A stretch of 34,464 nucleotides of DNA from positions 1 through 34,464 of IMG/VR virus record IMGVR_UViG_3300017963_000164, one strand, 5' to 3'. Below are positions 20,515-28,547 of the stretch, one piece after another. Every line of letters starts with the position of its first letter. Position 1 is the stretch's first letter. Below the pieces are notes generated by a model that did not search any database, had not been told where the DNA came from, and saw nothing but the letters and a program-made list of their open reading frames with translations. The stretch comes from a virus. A program made the position numbers and the translations under genes.

Positions 20515-21408
20515 ATGCCGGATGAAGGGGTTATCAACCCTACAGAAAGTCAGGATTCTCTGTTCTCGTCCAACCCTACGGGTGATACTGGACAGACGGA
20601 TGTGATGACTGGTGAAGATGTTGGGCAACAACAGCAGGCTCAACAGAAATCAGGCATCGATCTAGATGCAGAGGTCCCCATAACTTACCGGGGGGATACG
20701 ATACCAGTCCCTCTAAAGAAGCTAGTTAATCACTATCAGCTAAGGCATGACCTTCAAGAGAACCAAGCGGCCTTCAAACAAGAGAAGGCACAGTGGGAAG
20801 CAGAGAAGCAGCGTTATGAGGAAGCATCTCGTCTATACGACAAATATCATGCTGTGGATCAACATGCCGTACAGAATCCCGACTGGTGGCAGCATGTTTC
20901 TGAGGCCTACAACAATCGAGGTTCCTTTACGGGTGATGAGGAGATCAGTCCTCAAATTGCTAATACGCTGAACCAGGTTACTCAGACTTTGGAGTCTATG
21001 AATCAGAAGATCCAGAGTTTCGAGAGCAAGTTCAGCGAAGTCGAGGTTAAAGAAGAAGAGAAACTCATCGATCAGGAGTACACGTCCTTGAAGAAGGAGT
21101 TTGAGTTCTTTGACTTCGAAAGTCCAGATGAGTCGGGGTTAACCCCCAAAACTCGCATCCTGAAACATGGTGCGGATCATGGGTTCCCCACGTTCAAAGC
21201 CGCGTTTTTCGACCTCTATGGCAACCAGTTGATTAAGACAGCCAAAGAAGGAGCTATGAAAGAAACGACGGAGGCGATCAAGAAGTCCAAGCAGGCCGGT
21301 GTTATCAACGTTGGGGCAACAGCTGGTCCCACCGAGGCGAAAGTCAACACCAGGCAAAGCTGGGACGAGATGACAGAGAAACTTAAACAAGAATACGGAG
21401 TAATTTAA
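20515..21408 (+). CDS. Putative scaffolding protein
   Basis: A 297-residue acidic, coiled-coil protein placed directly before the major capsid gene, with AAGGAGG before ATG. It has a Gln-rich N-terminus, the block VPITYRGDTIPVPLKKLVNHYQLRHDLQENQ, a long helix (KQEKAQWEAEKQRYEEASRL), and a second coiled coil (LNQVTQTLESMNQKIQSFE), ending with a short basic/helical tail. This order and composition are typical of phage capsid scaffolds. Assigned by context and composition. Confidence 0.8.
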   Translation: MPDEGVINPTESQDSLFSSNPTGDTGQTDVMTGEDVGQQQQAQQKSGIDLDAEVPITYRGDTIPVPLKKLVNHYQLRHDLQENQAAFKQEKAQWEAEKQRYEEASRLYDKYHAVDQHAVQNPDWWQHVSEAYNNRGSFTGDEEISPQIANTLNQVTQTLESMNQKIQSFESKFSEVEVKEEEKLIDQEYTSLKKEFEFFDFESPDESGLTPKTRILKHGADHGFPTFKAAFFDLYGNQLIKTAKEGAMKETTEAIKKSKQAGVINVGATAGPTEAKVNTRQSWDEMTEKLKQEYGVI

Positions 21409-21410
21409 CA

Positions 21411-22334
21411 ATGGCACTTACTTGGGATAATGTTAACGCGATCAGTCGCAAATATTATGTGCCCAAGTTGGTGGACAACATCTTCGACAGCAATGCCTTC
21501 TTCATGAGAATGAAGAAAAAAGGCAAGATGCCAACCTATAGTGGCGGCACAAAGATTATGCAGCCGATCATCTATGCCACAAATACAAGTGGTGGGTGGT
21601 ATTCCGGAGATGCAAACCTGACCATTGACGCAGTTGATACAAAGACTGCGTTGGAGTTCAACCCGAAGTTTGGCTATCAGTCGATTACTGTGCTTCGCAC
21701 TGACATTTTGAAGAACAGTGGCGATGCGGCGGTGATCGATCTTGTTAAGGCTGAGTTTCAGGTAGCTGAGCGGTCCATGCGTGATCGCTTTGGTACTGGT
21801 TTGTTCTCGGACGGTACGGATAGCGAGTCCATCACTGGGGCAAGAGTGTTTTGTTCAACGAGTTCGACCTATGGTGGGATTTCTCAATCCACCTATTCAT
21901 GGCTCCAAAGCCAGGTAGACTCTAGTAGCACAACGCTAACGATTCCGACCTTGCAGACTCAGTTTGAGGCTGCGAGTGAGGATAATGACATGCCGACTGT
22001 CGCTTTTACGACCGGCACGCTGTACAACGCATATTATGGCCAGTTACAGCCGCAGCAGCGTTTTAGCGATGGCGACACGGCACGTGGCGGGTTTAAGAAC
22101 ATCCTGTATAACGGCATCCCCGTTATGATTGACAGTCATGTACCTGCGAATCACTGGTTCTTCTTCAATGAGAACTACATTGATTTGCGTACACACAAGG
22201 ATGAGAACTTCCGCTTTGAGCCGTTCCTGCGTGTCCCGCAGAACAACGTGAACTATGCGAAGATTTGGTGGGCTGGTGAGCTGGTTTGCTCAGCTCCTCG
22301 CTACCAGGCTCTTCTCAGTGCATTGACTGGTTAA
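21411..22334 (+). CDS. Major capsid protein
   Basis: A 307-residue protein starting two bases after the scaffold stop. Features are an N-terminal RKYYVPKLVDNIFDSNAFFMRMKKKGK, a central EFNPKFGYQSITVLRTDILKNSG region with an axial-domain-like helix (VAERSMRDRFGTGLF), and a C-terminal FRFEPFLRVPQNNVNYAKIWWAGELVCSAPRYQALL. This is a pattern I associate with HK97-fold coat proteins of environmental phages. Position between scaffold and decoration gene supports it. It has an acceptable size for a T=7-type head. Confidence 0.88.
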   Translation: MALTWDNVNAISRKYYVPKLVDNIFDSNAFFMRMKKKGKMPTYSGGTKIMQPIIYATNTSGGWYSGDANLTIDAVDTKTALEFNPKFGYQSITVLRTDILKNSGDAAVIDLVKAEFQVAERSMRDRFGTGLFSDGTDSESITGARVFCSTSSTYGGISQSTYSWLQSQVDSSSTTLTIPTLQTQFEAASEDNDMPTVAFTTGTLYNAYYGQLQPQQRFSDGDTARGGFKNILYNGIPVMIDSHVPANHWFFFNENYIDLRTHKDENFRFEPFLRVPQNNVNYAKIWWAGELVCSAPRYQALLSALTG

Positions 22335-22345
22335 GGGGGTGAATC

Positions 22346-22870
22346 ATGACAACGCCTTATGGATATAGGGTTAGCTTTCGTGATTCCGTGTCGAGCGTAA
22401 CTGCGACGATCCCTTCCGGTTATGCACTTGGCATGGAACGCATTGATGGTGGAACAACTTATCGTTATTGTTACAATGCTGGTAACTCCCAGATTGGGCC
22501 AGGTTACTGCTTCAAGACAGTAGGCGGCGGAAGTGGCCCCTACAGCATCACGATTTCGACAACAACCGAAGTCATTTCGGATACGCTTGGCGTCATTCCT
22601 GGTGCTCACAATACGGCCACAACCGGTACTTACTTCTGGGCAGCAACCAAGGGCGAGGTTGGGAAGCTGCTTGTGTCGAACGTTTCCATTGCTACAGACG
22701 CAGCTATCGCTGTGGCTGCCAATGGCGCCTTGACCAAGCTGACATCCAACACCGCTGCAATCGGCATCAACCTTGGAAACAGCAACGGAACAGGAGCAAC
22801 CGACACACTTAGTGGCGACTTCTTGATCGACTGTGAGTCTCTCAAGTACGCCATGACAATCGAGGCATAA
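22346..22870 (+). CDS. Probable capsid decoration protein, Ser/Thr/Gly-rich
   Basis: GGGGGTGA precedes the ATG. The 174-residue protein is rich in Ser, Thr, Gly and Ala with beta-strand-like stretches (PYSITISTTTEVI, TGTYFWAATKGEVGKLLVSNVSIATDAAIAVAANGAL), and has the look of a head decoration or fibre protein. It lies between the major capsid gene and the Maf-like glycosyltransferase gene, overlapping the latter by one base. Its many exposed Ser/Thr make it a natural candidate substrate for that enzyme; that is inference. Confidence 0.72.
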   Translation: MTTPYGYRVSFRDSVSSVTATIPSGYALGMERIDGGTTYRYCYNAGNSQIGPGYCFKTVGGGSGPYSITISTTTEVISDTLGVIPGAHNTATTGTYFWAATKGEVGKLLVSNVSIATDAAIAVAANGALTKLTSNTAAIGINLGNSNGTGATDTLSGDFLIDCESLKYAMTIEA

Positions 22871-23937
22871 TGTCTAAGGAAATCCTTTCACTTGGCAGGG
22901 AGTACCAGCCACTTATTAGCAGGCCACCGCAGGCCGAGCAGGACATGTATCGACAAGCATGTTCTGCGGATGACATCACGGTGAAGTCCTGGAAGCATAC
23001 CTGGCTGGAGAACTACAGATCCATTCGGGATAAGTACGGTGGGTTCGAGAATGTGACTTATGGCAAGTTGCAAGGCAAGAACAGACACCGCCCTGCTATC
23101 GTTATCGGGGCCGGGCCATCTGTTGGTAGATCGCTGGAGGCATTGAAAGAGTCGGGAGATATTTTGAGCATTTCCTGTCTACATAACTATGCCTACTTCG
23201 AGGACAACGAGTGGCACCCTGATTACTACCTAACGCTTGATGCTGGCGCGGTGGTGATTGATGACATGGTGGAAGCCGGAACGAAGGAACGTGAACATTA
23301 CTTCGAAACAACGAAGGACAAGCACCTCATTGCTTGTAGTTTCACGGATCCACGCTTGCTAGACTTGTGGCAGGGAGAGGTGAGCATTTTCAACTGCTTG
23401 ATTCCCAATCTGGAGTTTCAGAAGGAATTGAACGCGATTGAACGCTTTTCCCACTACATCTCTAGCGGTGGCAACGCCCTTGGCGCTTCGATGTATACGG
23501 CCAAGGTAATCATGGGCTCAAACCCGATCATGTATGTTGGAGCTGACTTCTGTTTTTCCCATGACAAGAAGTTTCATAGCTGGGGCAGCAAGTACGACGA
23601 TGTGGGCAACGCGATACGTTGTTTCGACGTGTTTGGTATGCCGCGTTATACTTGGCAGAGTTACTACAACTTCAAGATCTGGTTTGAGTACATTGCCTGC
23701 AAGGTTCCTGGTATTTGGATTAACTGTTCAGATGGCATCTTAGGTGCTTATCGTGACGGGAACATCAGCCAGTTCGTTTACCAGGAACTAAAAGAAGCGC
23801 TTGTGCAGTATACGATGGCCGACGTTATTTACAGGCACAAGATCAACGATAAGGGCGAGAAAATAGAGGAAAAGACGTACAAACTGAGCGACTATTTTTC
23901 TAACACCAAACATGAAGACGATCTGATATTGTTTTAG
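22870..23937 (+). CDS. Maf/DUF115-family glycosyltransferase-like protein in the head operon
   Basis: A 355-residue protein. It contains the MAF_flag10/DUF115 (MptE-like) core: HRPAIVIGAGPSVGRSLEAL (near 75-93), HPDYYLTLDAG (near 118-128), ISSGGNALGASMYTAKVIMGSNPIMYVGADFCF (197-229) with HDKKFHSWGS after it, the latter being the family's SGG/GxDxxxxxxxxH hallmark. Maf proteins transfer nonulosonic acids from CMP-sugars to Ser/Thr of flagellin. Here the gene is placed among head genes and the same genome encodes a CMP-sugar pathway (8914-14038). It would act in the cytoplasm during virion assembly. Enzymatic activity is inferred from family. Confidence 0.85.
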   Translation: MSKEILSLGREYQPLISRPPQAEQDMYRQACSADDITVKSWKHTWLENYRSIRDKYGGFENVTYGKLQGKNRHRPAIVIGAGPSVGRSLEALKESGDILSISCLHNYAYFEDNEWHPDYYLTLDAGAVVIDDMVEAGTKEREHYFETTKDKHLIACSFTDPRLLDLWQGEVSIFNCLIPNLEFQKELNAIERFSHYISSGGNALGASMYTAKVIMGSNPIMYVGADFCFSHDKKFHSWGSKYDDVGNAIRCFDVFGMPRYTWQSYYNFKIWFEYIACKVPGIWINCSDGILGAYRDGNISQFVYQELKEALVQYTMADVIYRHKINDKGEKIEEKTYKLSDYFSNTKHEDDLILF

Positions 23938-23947
23938 GAGTTTAACA

Positions 23948-24244
23948 ATGGCGTATACAGTAACCACAAGGAAACATTGGGTTGGTGGCGATACGCGGGC
24001 CGTGGCGTTGGAAGTCACTGCTGATGCGGCAACACAGAATGTGAACACCAACTTGAAGTACATTCACTTTTTCACGGCGACGCCGAAAAGCATGGTAGCT
24101 TATACAACGCTGTCCGCTGGCATTGCCGCTGGTTGGGTCATCAACAAGAACAAGCTGGCGGCTGGAACGGCTGCGAATGGTTATTTGGCAGTATCTAATG
24201 CCACAAGCGGGGATGAATACGAGATCGTCGCCTATGGCCGTTAG
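23948..24244 (+). CDS. Small virion protein (98 aa)
   Basis: AGGAG precedes ATG. A 98-residue Thr/Ala-rich beta-type protein (TVTTRKHWVGGDTRAVALEVTADA, then AAGWVINKNKLAAGTAANGYLAV). Context suggests a head or connector decoration protein. No family recognised. Confidence 0.7.
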   Translation: MAYTVTTRKHWVGGDTRAVALEVTADAATQNVNTNLKYIHFFTATPKSMVAYTTLSAGIAAGWVINKNKLAAGTAANGYLAVSNATSGDEYEIVAYGR

Positions 24245-24255
24245 GGGGTTGAATC

Positions 24256-24627
24256 ATGGCAACTGTGTCAAGATTTCCCATTACACTTACGACTGACTCA
24301 ACGCTTACTTCCAACTTTGCCATGCCTGGTCAGTGGCGCTTTACAGCGCTTGAGGTGCCACCAACGTCAGATTGGTGCATTACAGCGACCTGTGCGATCT
24401 TTGTCCGTGCTGCTGGTGCGGCTGACGGAACCTATTATGAGGGTTCTATCGTCAACCCGGCCGGCGTTGGCACGGGCGGCCTTCCGTGGAAGGCTGGCCT
24501 AAGCAACACAGTCAGCGGGTCCGTTATGGAGTGTCCTCCGCTGCAATATGCGGAACATTTCAAGATTGAAACAACAAACACATCAACAGCTGCCGCTATG
24601 TTCTATGCTATTGGAACGCCCGGCTAG
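24256..24627 (+). CDS. Small virion protein (123 aa)
   Basis: The start has the same GGGGGT-GAATC-type ribosome site as the decoration gene at 22346. The 123-residue protein is Thr/Ala/Gly-rich with beta-strand character (FPITLTTDSTLTSNFAMPGQWRF, then IVNPAGVGTGGLPW). Probably a head protein; another possible glycosylation substrate. Confidence 0.7.
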   Translation: MATVSRFPITLTTDSTLTSNFAMPGQWRFTALEVPPTSDWCITATCAIFVRAAGAADGTYYEGSIVNPAGVGTGGLPWKAGLSNTVSGSVMECPPLQYAEHFKIETTNTSTAAAMFYAIGTPG

Positions 24628-24635
24628 GAGGAGAG

Positions 24636-25052
24636 ATGGTACAGCCGTATACTCAAACCACCCATGAGGTGGTCAACTGGAAGGCTAAGGTCTGGAACGA
24701 TGATGACAAGGACTATGTGGAAGACTTCAAGGGAGAGACGATAAGGGTCCCAGCCAAGGGGTATATCGTTATGGACTTTCTTGAAGCTAGGGCTTTTTTG
24801 GGCAAGGGGACGCCGATCAAGAAAGATGGCCAAGGTAGGGTTCTGAATCCGAAGATGCTTAGGACAGAGAAGATACACCCAGATTTTTCCGAGAAAGAAA
24901 AGATCGAAGCTCAGAAGATTGCAGAGTTCAACAAGGATCATGATGAAATTGTAACGCAGATGAAAAATGCTGGTACAGTTGGTGAGGCCACGCCAGATCC
25001 GACGTCCCCGATGCCACGTAGGCGAGGGAGGCCACCTAAAAGTGACCGTTAG
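24636..25052 (+). CDS. Virion-region protein with C-terminal AT-hook-like motif (138 aa)
   Basis: AGGAGGAG precedes ATG. The N-terminal part (HEVVNWKAKVWNDDDKDYV, then AKGYIVMDFLEARAFLG) is a compact domain; the end carries PRRRGRPPK, a good match to the AT-hook consensus (basic-GRP-basic), which inserts in the minor groove of A/T-rich DNA. An inner-capsid or packaging role is possible. It overlaps the next gene by 11 bases. Confidence 0.7.
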   Translation: MVQPYTQTTHEVVNWKAKVWNDDDKDYVEDFKGETIRVPAKGYIVMDFLEARAFLGKGTPIKKDGQGRVLNPKMLRTEKIHPDFSEKEKIEAQKIAEFNKDHDEIVTQMKNAGTVGEATPDPTSPMPRRRGRPPKSDR

Positions 25053-25683
25053 CGAATTTGAAAACGAGGCACGGAGATTGGGTGACTTCGAGTCTGATAC
25101 GTTCATCTCAAGCTCCGAGATATACAAGGCCATTGAGGCGGTGTGTCAGGAAATCTTGGCGATCATTGGCCTGATCGAGACAGAGGACACGTCGATCACC
25201 ACTGTTGCGAGCACGCAAGAGTACGACTATCCAACGAGGATGGAGTTTGTTGAGCGTGTGCGTTATGACGGTGACGATCTACAGAAGATCGGCTTCCGTG
25301 AGTGGGATATTGACAAGGGCTCAACGGATCCAGAGGGAACGCCAAGAAAGTTCGTGATCTGGAACAAGAAGCTCTATCTGGTTCCAACACCAGACGAGGC
25401 CAAGACGCTGACCATCTTTGGCTATAGCCGGCACGAGGATGTCAGCGCAGCAACGACGATTGCTATCCCAGAGATCCTGCACCATAGGATGATAAACAAG
25501 ATCGTCTATCGTCTTTTAATGAAAGATAAGGATTACCAGGGGGCCAAGTTCTTTCTTGATGAGTGGAGAAACTACGACTTGCCTGCGATCTATGACTACA
25601 AGCGTCAGTATAGAACAGGCGGCAAATATCAAGTGGTTACTTCAGAAGAGGATGTGAACACCACGGAGTATGGGATTATATGA
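25042..25683 (+). CDS. Head-tail connector/adaptor protein
   Basis: GTG 25042 with GGGAGG ahead is chosen; the frame upstream of it lies inside the previous gene. The 213-residue helical protein (FENEARRLGDFESDTFISSSEIYKAIEAVCQEILAIIGL at the start; LHHRMINKIVYRLLMKDKDYQGAKFF near the end) fits the size, helix pattern and position of phage adaptor proteins that join portal and tail. Call is by context and pattern. Confidence 0.7.
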   Translation: MTVSEFENEARRLGDFESDTFISSSEIYKAIEAVCQEILAIIGLIETEDTSITTVASTQEYDYPTRMEFVERVRYDGDDLQKIGFREWDIDKGSTDPEGTPRKFVIWNKKLYLVPTPDEAKTLTIFGYSRHEDVSAATTIAIPEILHHRMINKIVYRLLMKDKDYQGAKFFLDEWRNYDLPAIYDYKRQYRTGGKYQVVTSEEDVNTTEYGII

Positions 25684-25686
25684 TCG

Positions 25687-27567
25687 GTGGCCAATCCTCA
25701 AAAGGTCAAATGGTATTATGAGCGGTTTGACGGTGGGTGGAACACTAAGGCTAGTCCTGGTGACTTAGATCCGTCTGAAAGCCCTGATCTACTTAACGTT
25801 CAATTCGACGACACTGGTGGAGTCGCTACCAGGGATGGCTCTGCCATTCTTAACACACAAGCCATTGGCTCTGCCCCTATTGACCAGGCAGCTTCTTATA
25901 ATGGCTCGATGGTTGTGTGGGCTGGTGGTGACATGTATGCCAAATCTGGCACGACGTTTGTCACTATTGCGTCTGCTCAGAGCCAGTTCGTATCTGGAGT
26001 TAAGGTTGCTTATACGGTCTATCAGAACCTTCTTATGTTTTCAGATGGGACCGGCGGGCCCTGGAAATACTCTGATCGTGACGCCTTTTACCAACTAGGT
26101 ATTAGTACACCGTCGGCGTGCACCGGGGCCTCCGGGGGCTCTGGTCCCATCTCAGCTGGCACTTATTACTACAAGGTCAGCTATGTTAACTCGCAGGTTG
26201 TGGAAGGTGAGGCTGGGTCAGCCTCTGTTGGTGTTGTTCTGACCAACACAGCTGCTGTAGACCTTACAGACATTCCAGTCGGGGCTACGTCGCTTGGCGT
26301 AGATGCCAGAAACATCTACAGGTCGACCAGTTCAGATGGGCCGTTCTACTACATAGCCCAGCTTGCTGATAACAGCACAACAACCTACACGGATACGACA
26401 GCGGTGGGTGACGAGTCCACCCAGACAGACGTTGATGATGCTACGGCGCCCAATCCGTGGAACACGGTAGCTGCGGATCAGGAGAGGCTGTGGTTTGACA
26501 ACAAGACTTCAGACAAGACCATCCTGGGTTATACGGAGCTAGCCAACCCGTTCATTTCTGAGGCTCTGAATCTGTTCAACATGGGCAAGGGGGATGGTCA
26601 GGACATCTTGGCCTTGGTGCCAATGCAGGACTTATTGGCTGTGTTCAAGGACAACTCTATCTGGATCATCTTTTACAATGGATCCACGGCACCGACGTCC
26701 TGGCAGAGGCATAAGACGCAGATTCCAAGGGGCATTGTGTCCAAGTACGCTTGGGCCAAGACAAGGGATGGCATCTTGTACTTCGGCAAGGACAACGAGA
26801 TTCCCACTGGGGCTCATATTATGACCGGCGTGGACTCTGCCATGACCACAGATGGTTTTGTCATAACTGATGAGATCGCAGATAAGATCGAGAATCAGTT
26901 CTTCAACATGGAAACGGCACACTTCGACCTAATCGAAGGTGTTACCTATAAGAACAAGCATTACTTCAGCTTCCCCAAAGACGGGGACACGTCGTTTCCT
27001 GCTCATATCCTTGTGTATGACGACACCAGGGTTACTAAGCAGGGTCAGCCTGGCATTTGGTATCCATGGGATGGAATCAACGTCAACACATGGGTTGTGC
27101 ATGACGGTGTGTTGTACTCAGGAGATTCCCAGGCCACGGGGTATGTCAGGAAGCTGTTTGCCGGTGTCTACAACGACTCTGGTGAGGCCATAAACAGCTA
27201 TTTCTGGGCTGCTGAGGCTGGTGGAGAGAAAAAGATCGAGGATCATGTGAAGACCTGGAGGAAGGCCGACCTCTGGTATGGCTTGCTTGGTGCATGGAAT
27301 ATGCGCCTTAAGTGGAGAGAAGGCGGGGCTGGCGGTGTTGGTAACACGACCAACATTGACTTAACGCCCGGCGGCACTTTGTGGGGAGCTTTCAACTGGG
27401 GAGAGGAAGACTGGTCTGCTGGTAACGAGAGACAGAGGCTTAGGTATTCCTTGGGCATTTTGCACACTAAGCTGGCCCAGATTGGCTTTGACAACAATGA
27501 CACTGTTGGCCAAGCCTTCTCGGTATATAGGGCCATTTTATCTGCAAACTTGAAATCAGAGAGGTAA
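25687..27567 (+). CDS. Large beta-propeller-like tail protein (P22 gp10-like nozzle type)
   Basis: A 626-residue protein starting at GTG 25687. It opens KWYYERFDGGWNTKASPGDLDPSESPDLLNVQFDDTGG, a lead often seen in tail nozzle/stabilisation proteins, and then shows repeated blade-like units (GGDMYAKSGTTFVTIASA, then TVYQNLLMFSDGTGGPW, then QDILALVPMQDLLAVFKDNSIWII, then DGILYFGKDNEIPTGAHIM). An inserted Fn3-like beta domain (GTYYYKVSYVNSQVVEGEAGSASV) lies near residues 155-245. Related proteins in P22 (gp10) close the short tail. The podovirus assignment rests partly on this gene. Confidence 0.75.
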   Translation: MANPQKVKWYYERFDGGWNTKASPGDLDPSESPDLLNVQFDDTGGVATRDGSAILNTQAIGSAPIDQAASYNGSMVVWAGGDMYAKSGTTFVTIASAQSQFVSGVKVAYTVYQNLLMFSDGTGGPWKYSDRDAFYQLGISTPSACTGASGGSGPISAGTYYYKVSYVNSQVVEGEAGSASVGVVLTNTAAVDLTDIPVGATSLGVDARNIYRSTSSDGPFYYIAQLADNSTTTYTDTTAVGDESTQTDVDDATAPNPWNTVAADQERLWFDNKTSDKTILGYTELANPFISEALNLFNMGKGDGQDILALVPMQDLLAVFKDNSIWIIFYNGSTAPTSWQRHKTQIPRGIVSKYAWAKTRDGILYFGKDNEIPTGAHIMTGVDSAMTTDGFVITDEIADKIENQFFNMETAHFDLIEGVTYKNKHYFSFPKDGDTSFPAHILVYDDTRVTKQGQPGIWYPWDGINVNTWVVHDGVLYSGDSQATGYVRKLFAGVYNDSGEAINSYFWAAEAGGEKKIEDHVKTWRKADLWYGLLGAWNMRLKWREGGAGGVGNTTNIDLTPGGTLWGAFNWGEEDWSAGNERQRLRYSLGILHTKLAQIGFDNNDTVGQAFSVYRAILSANLKSER

Positions 27568-27570
27568 GAG

Positions 27571-28197
27571 ATGGCTGTTGTTGATGAGCTTAAACGTAGC
27601 TTTGCTGAAGCGCGACGAGGCGCGAAGATGAGAGCCGCTGACGTACAAAGGCAAGGGCAGCAGCAACTAAAGAGGGCTGGCGTTGTTCTTGGTGTTGGTG
27701 GGTCTGGTGCGATCGCCAAGGAGGCTGGTAAGCAGAGGCGCAACATTATGATGCAGACTGGCACTGAGTTGTCTCAGCTTGGAGCTGCGGAGGCTGGTGC
27801 ATTAGAGCAACGAGAGGAACAGAAGAGGCAGAGAACGTTTGCTGAGCAGGAAGCCTTGAAGCAACGTGAGTTTGCAATGGGTGAGGCTGAGAAGGAGAGA
27901 GCGCAGCGGGAGCGTGAGTTCTCGAGGCAGTACGGGTTAGCACAGCAGCAGTTCGGCTTCCAGCAAGAACAGTTCGCAGAGGCTAAGAGGCAGTTCCAAC
28001 AAGAGTTTGATCTAAACAAACAGATCAGCCTTATCAACTCAGCATTGGCTCTGAGAGAGTCTGATTTGGTCAACCCCAGGAAGTGGCGCGATCTTAGTGG
28101 CTTGTTGCAGACGCTGGGTCTTAGCTCACAACCAGTGGTGAGGCCTGTTGGTCGTGAAAACATGTATGGTCCATATACTGGATATGAATACGCATAG
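27571..28197 (+). CDS. Probable internal virion/ejection protein, coiled coil (208 aa)
   Basis: A 208-residue Gln/Glu/Arg-rich protein with a long coiled-coil core (LEQREEQKRQRTFAEQEAL, then EKERAQREREFSRQYGLAQQ, then QFAEAKRQFQQEF). N-terminal Ala/Gly-rich helix (AGVVLGVGGSGAIAKEA). Position after the tail nozzle gene and composition fit podovirus ejection proteins that leave the head with DNA. Function inferred. Confidence 0.7.
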   Translation: MAVVDELKRSFAEARRGAKMRAADVQRQGQQQLKRAGVVLGVGGSGAIAKEAGKQRRNIMMQTGTELSQLGAAEAGALEQREEQKRQRTFAEQEALKQREFAMGEAEKERAQREREFSRQYGLAQQQFGFQQEQFAEAKRQFQQEFDLNKQISLINSALALRESDLVNPRKWRDLSGLLQTLGLSSQPVVRPVGRENMYGPYTGYEYA

Positions 28198-28205
28198 GTG
28201 GTGTG

Positions 28206-28547
28206 ATGGCTATTCAACCTGTTATCCCTAGAAAACCTGGGAGGGGCGGCCTTGCAGACTTTGCATCTGGCGCCCTAGGCTTGTTGGCGGCTATTCCTGG
28301 TCCACAGCAAGCTGTGTTGGCACCGGCTGCGGCTGGTGCCCAGTTTGGGCTAAGCCAAACAGACAAGGGTGGTCCAGCACCCCAGTCACCTCTTGTCAGT
28401 GTTGCTAACAGGGATCCTGGCGTTCAAAAGCTCAGGGTTACTGAAGCTTCAGAGGCTTTGCAACGCACCACGTTGTTCAGTCCAGACCAGAAAGAGAGAC
28501 TAGCTAAGACGCTAGGGTTTGCTCAGCAGAAATTTGGAGGGGCATAA
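28206..28547 (+). CDS. Small Ala/Pro/Gly-rich virion protein (113 aa)
   Basis: ATG 28206 is preferred over GTG 28203. It has a hydrophobic segment (FASGALGLLAAIPG, then AVLAPAAAGAQFGL) and a short C-terminal helical end (FSPDQKERLAKTLGFAQQKFGG). Overlaps the next gene by one base. Likely a small ejection or tail component; no family recognised. Confidence 0.65.
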   Translation: MAIQPVIPRKPGRGGLADFASGALGLLAAIPGPQQAVLAPAAAGAQFGLSQTDKGGPAPQSPLVSVANRDPGVQKLRVTEASEALQRTTLFSPDQKERLAKTLGFAQQKFGGA

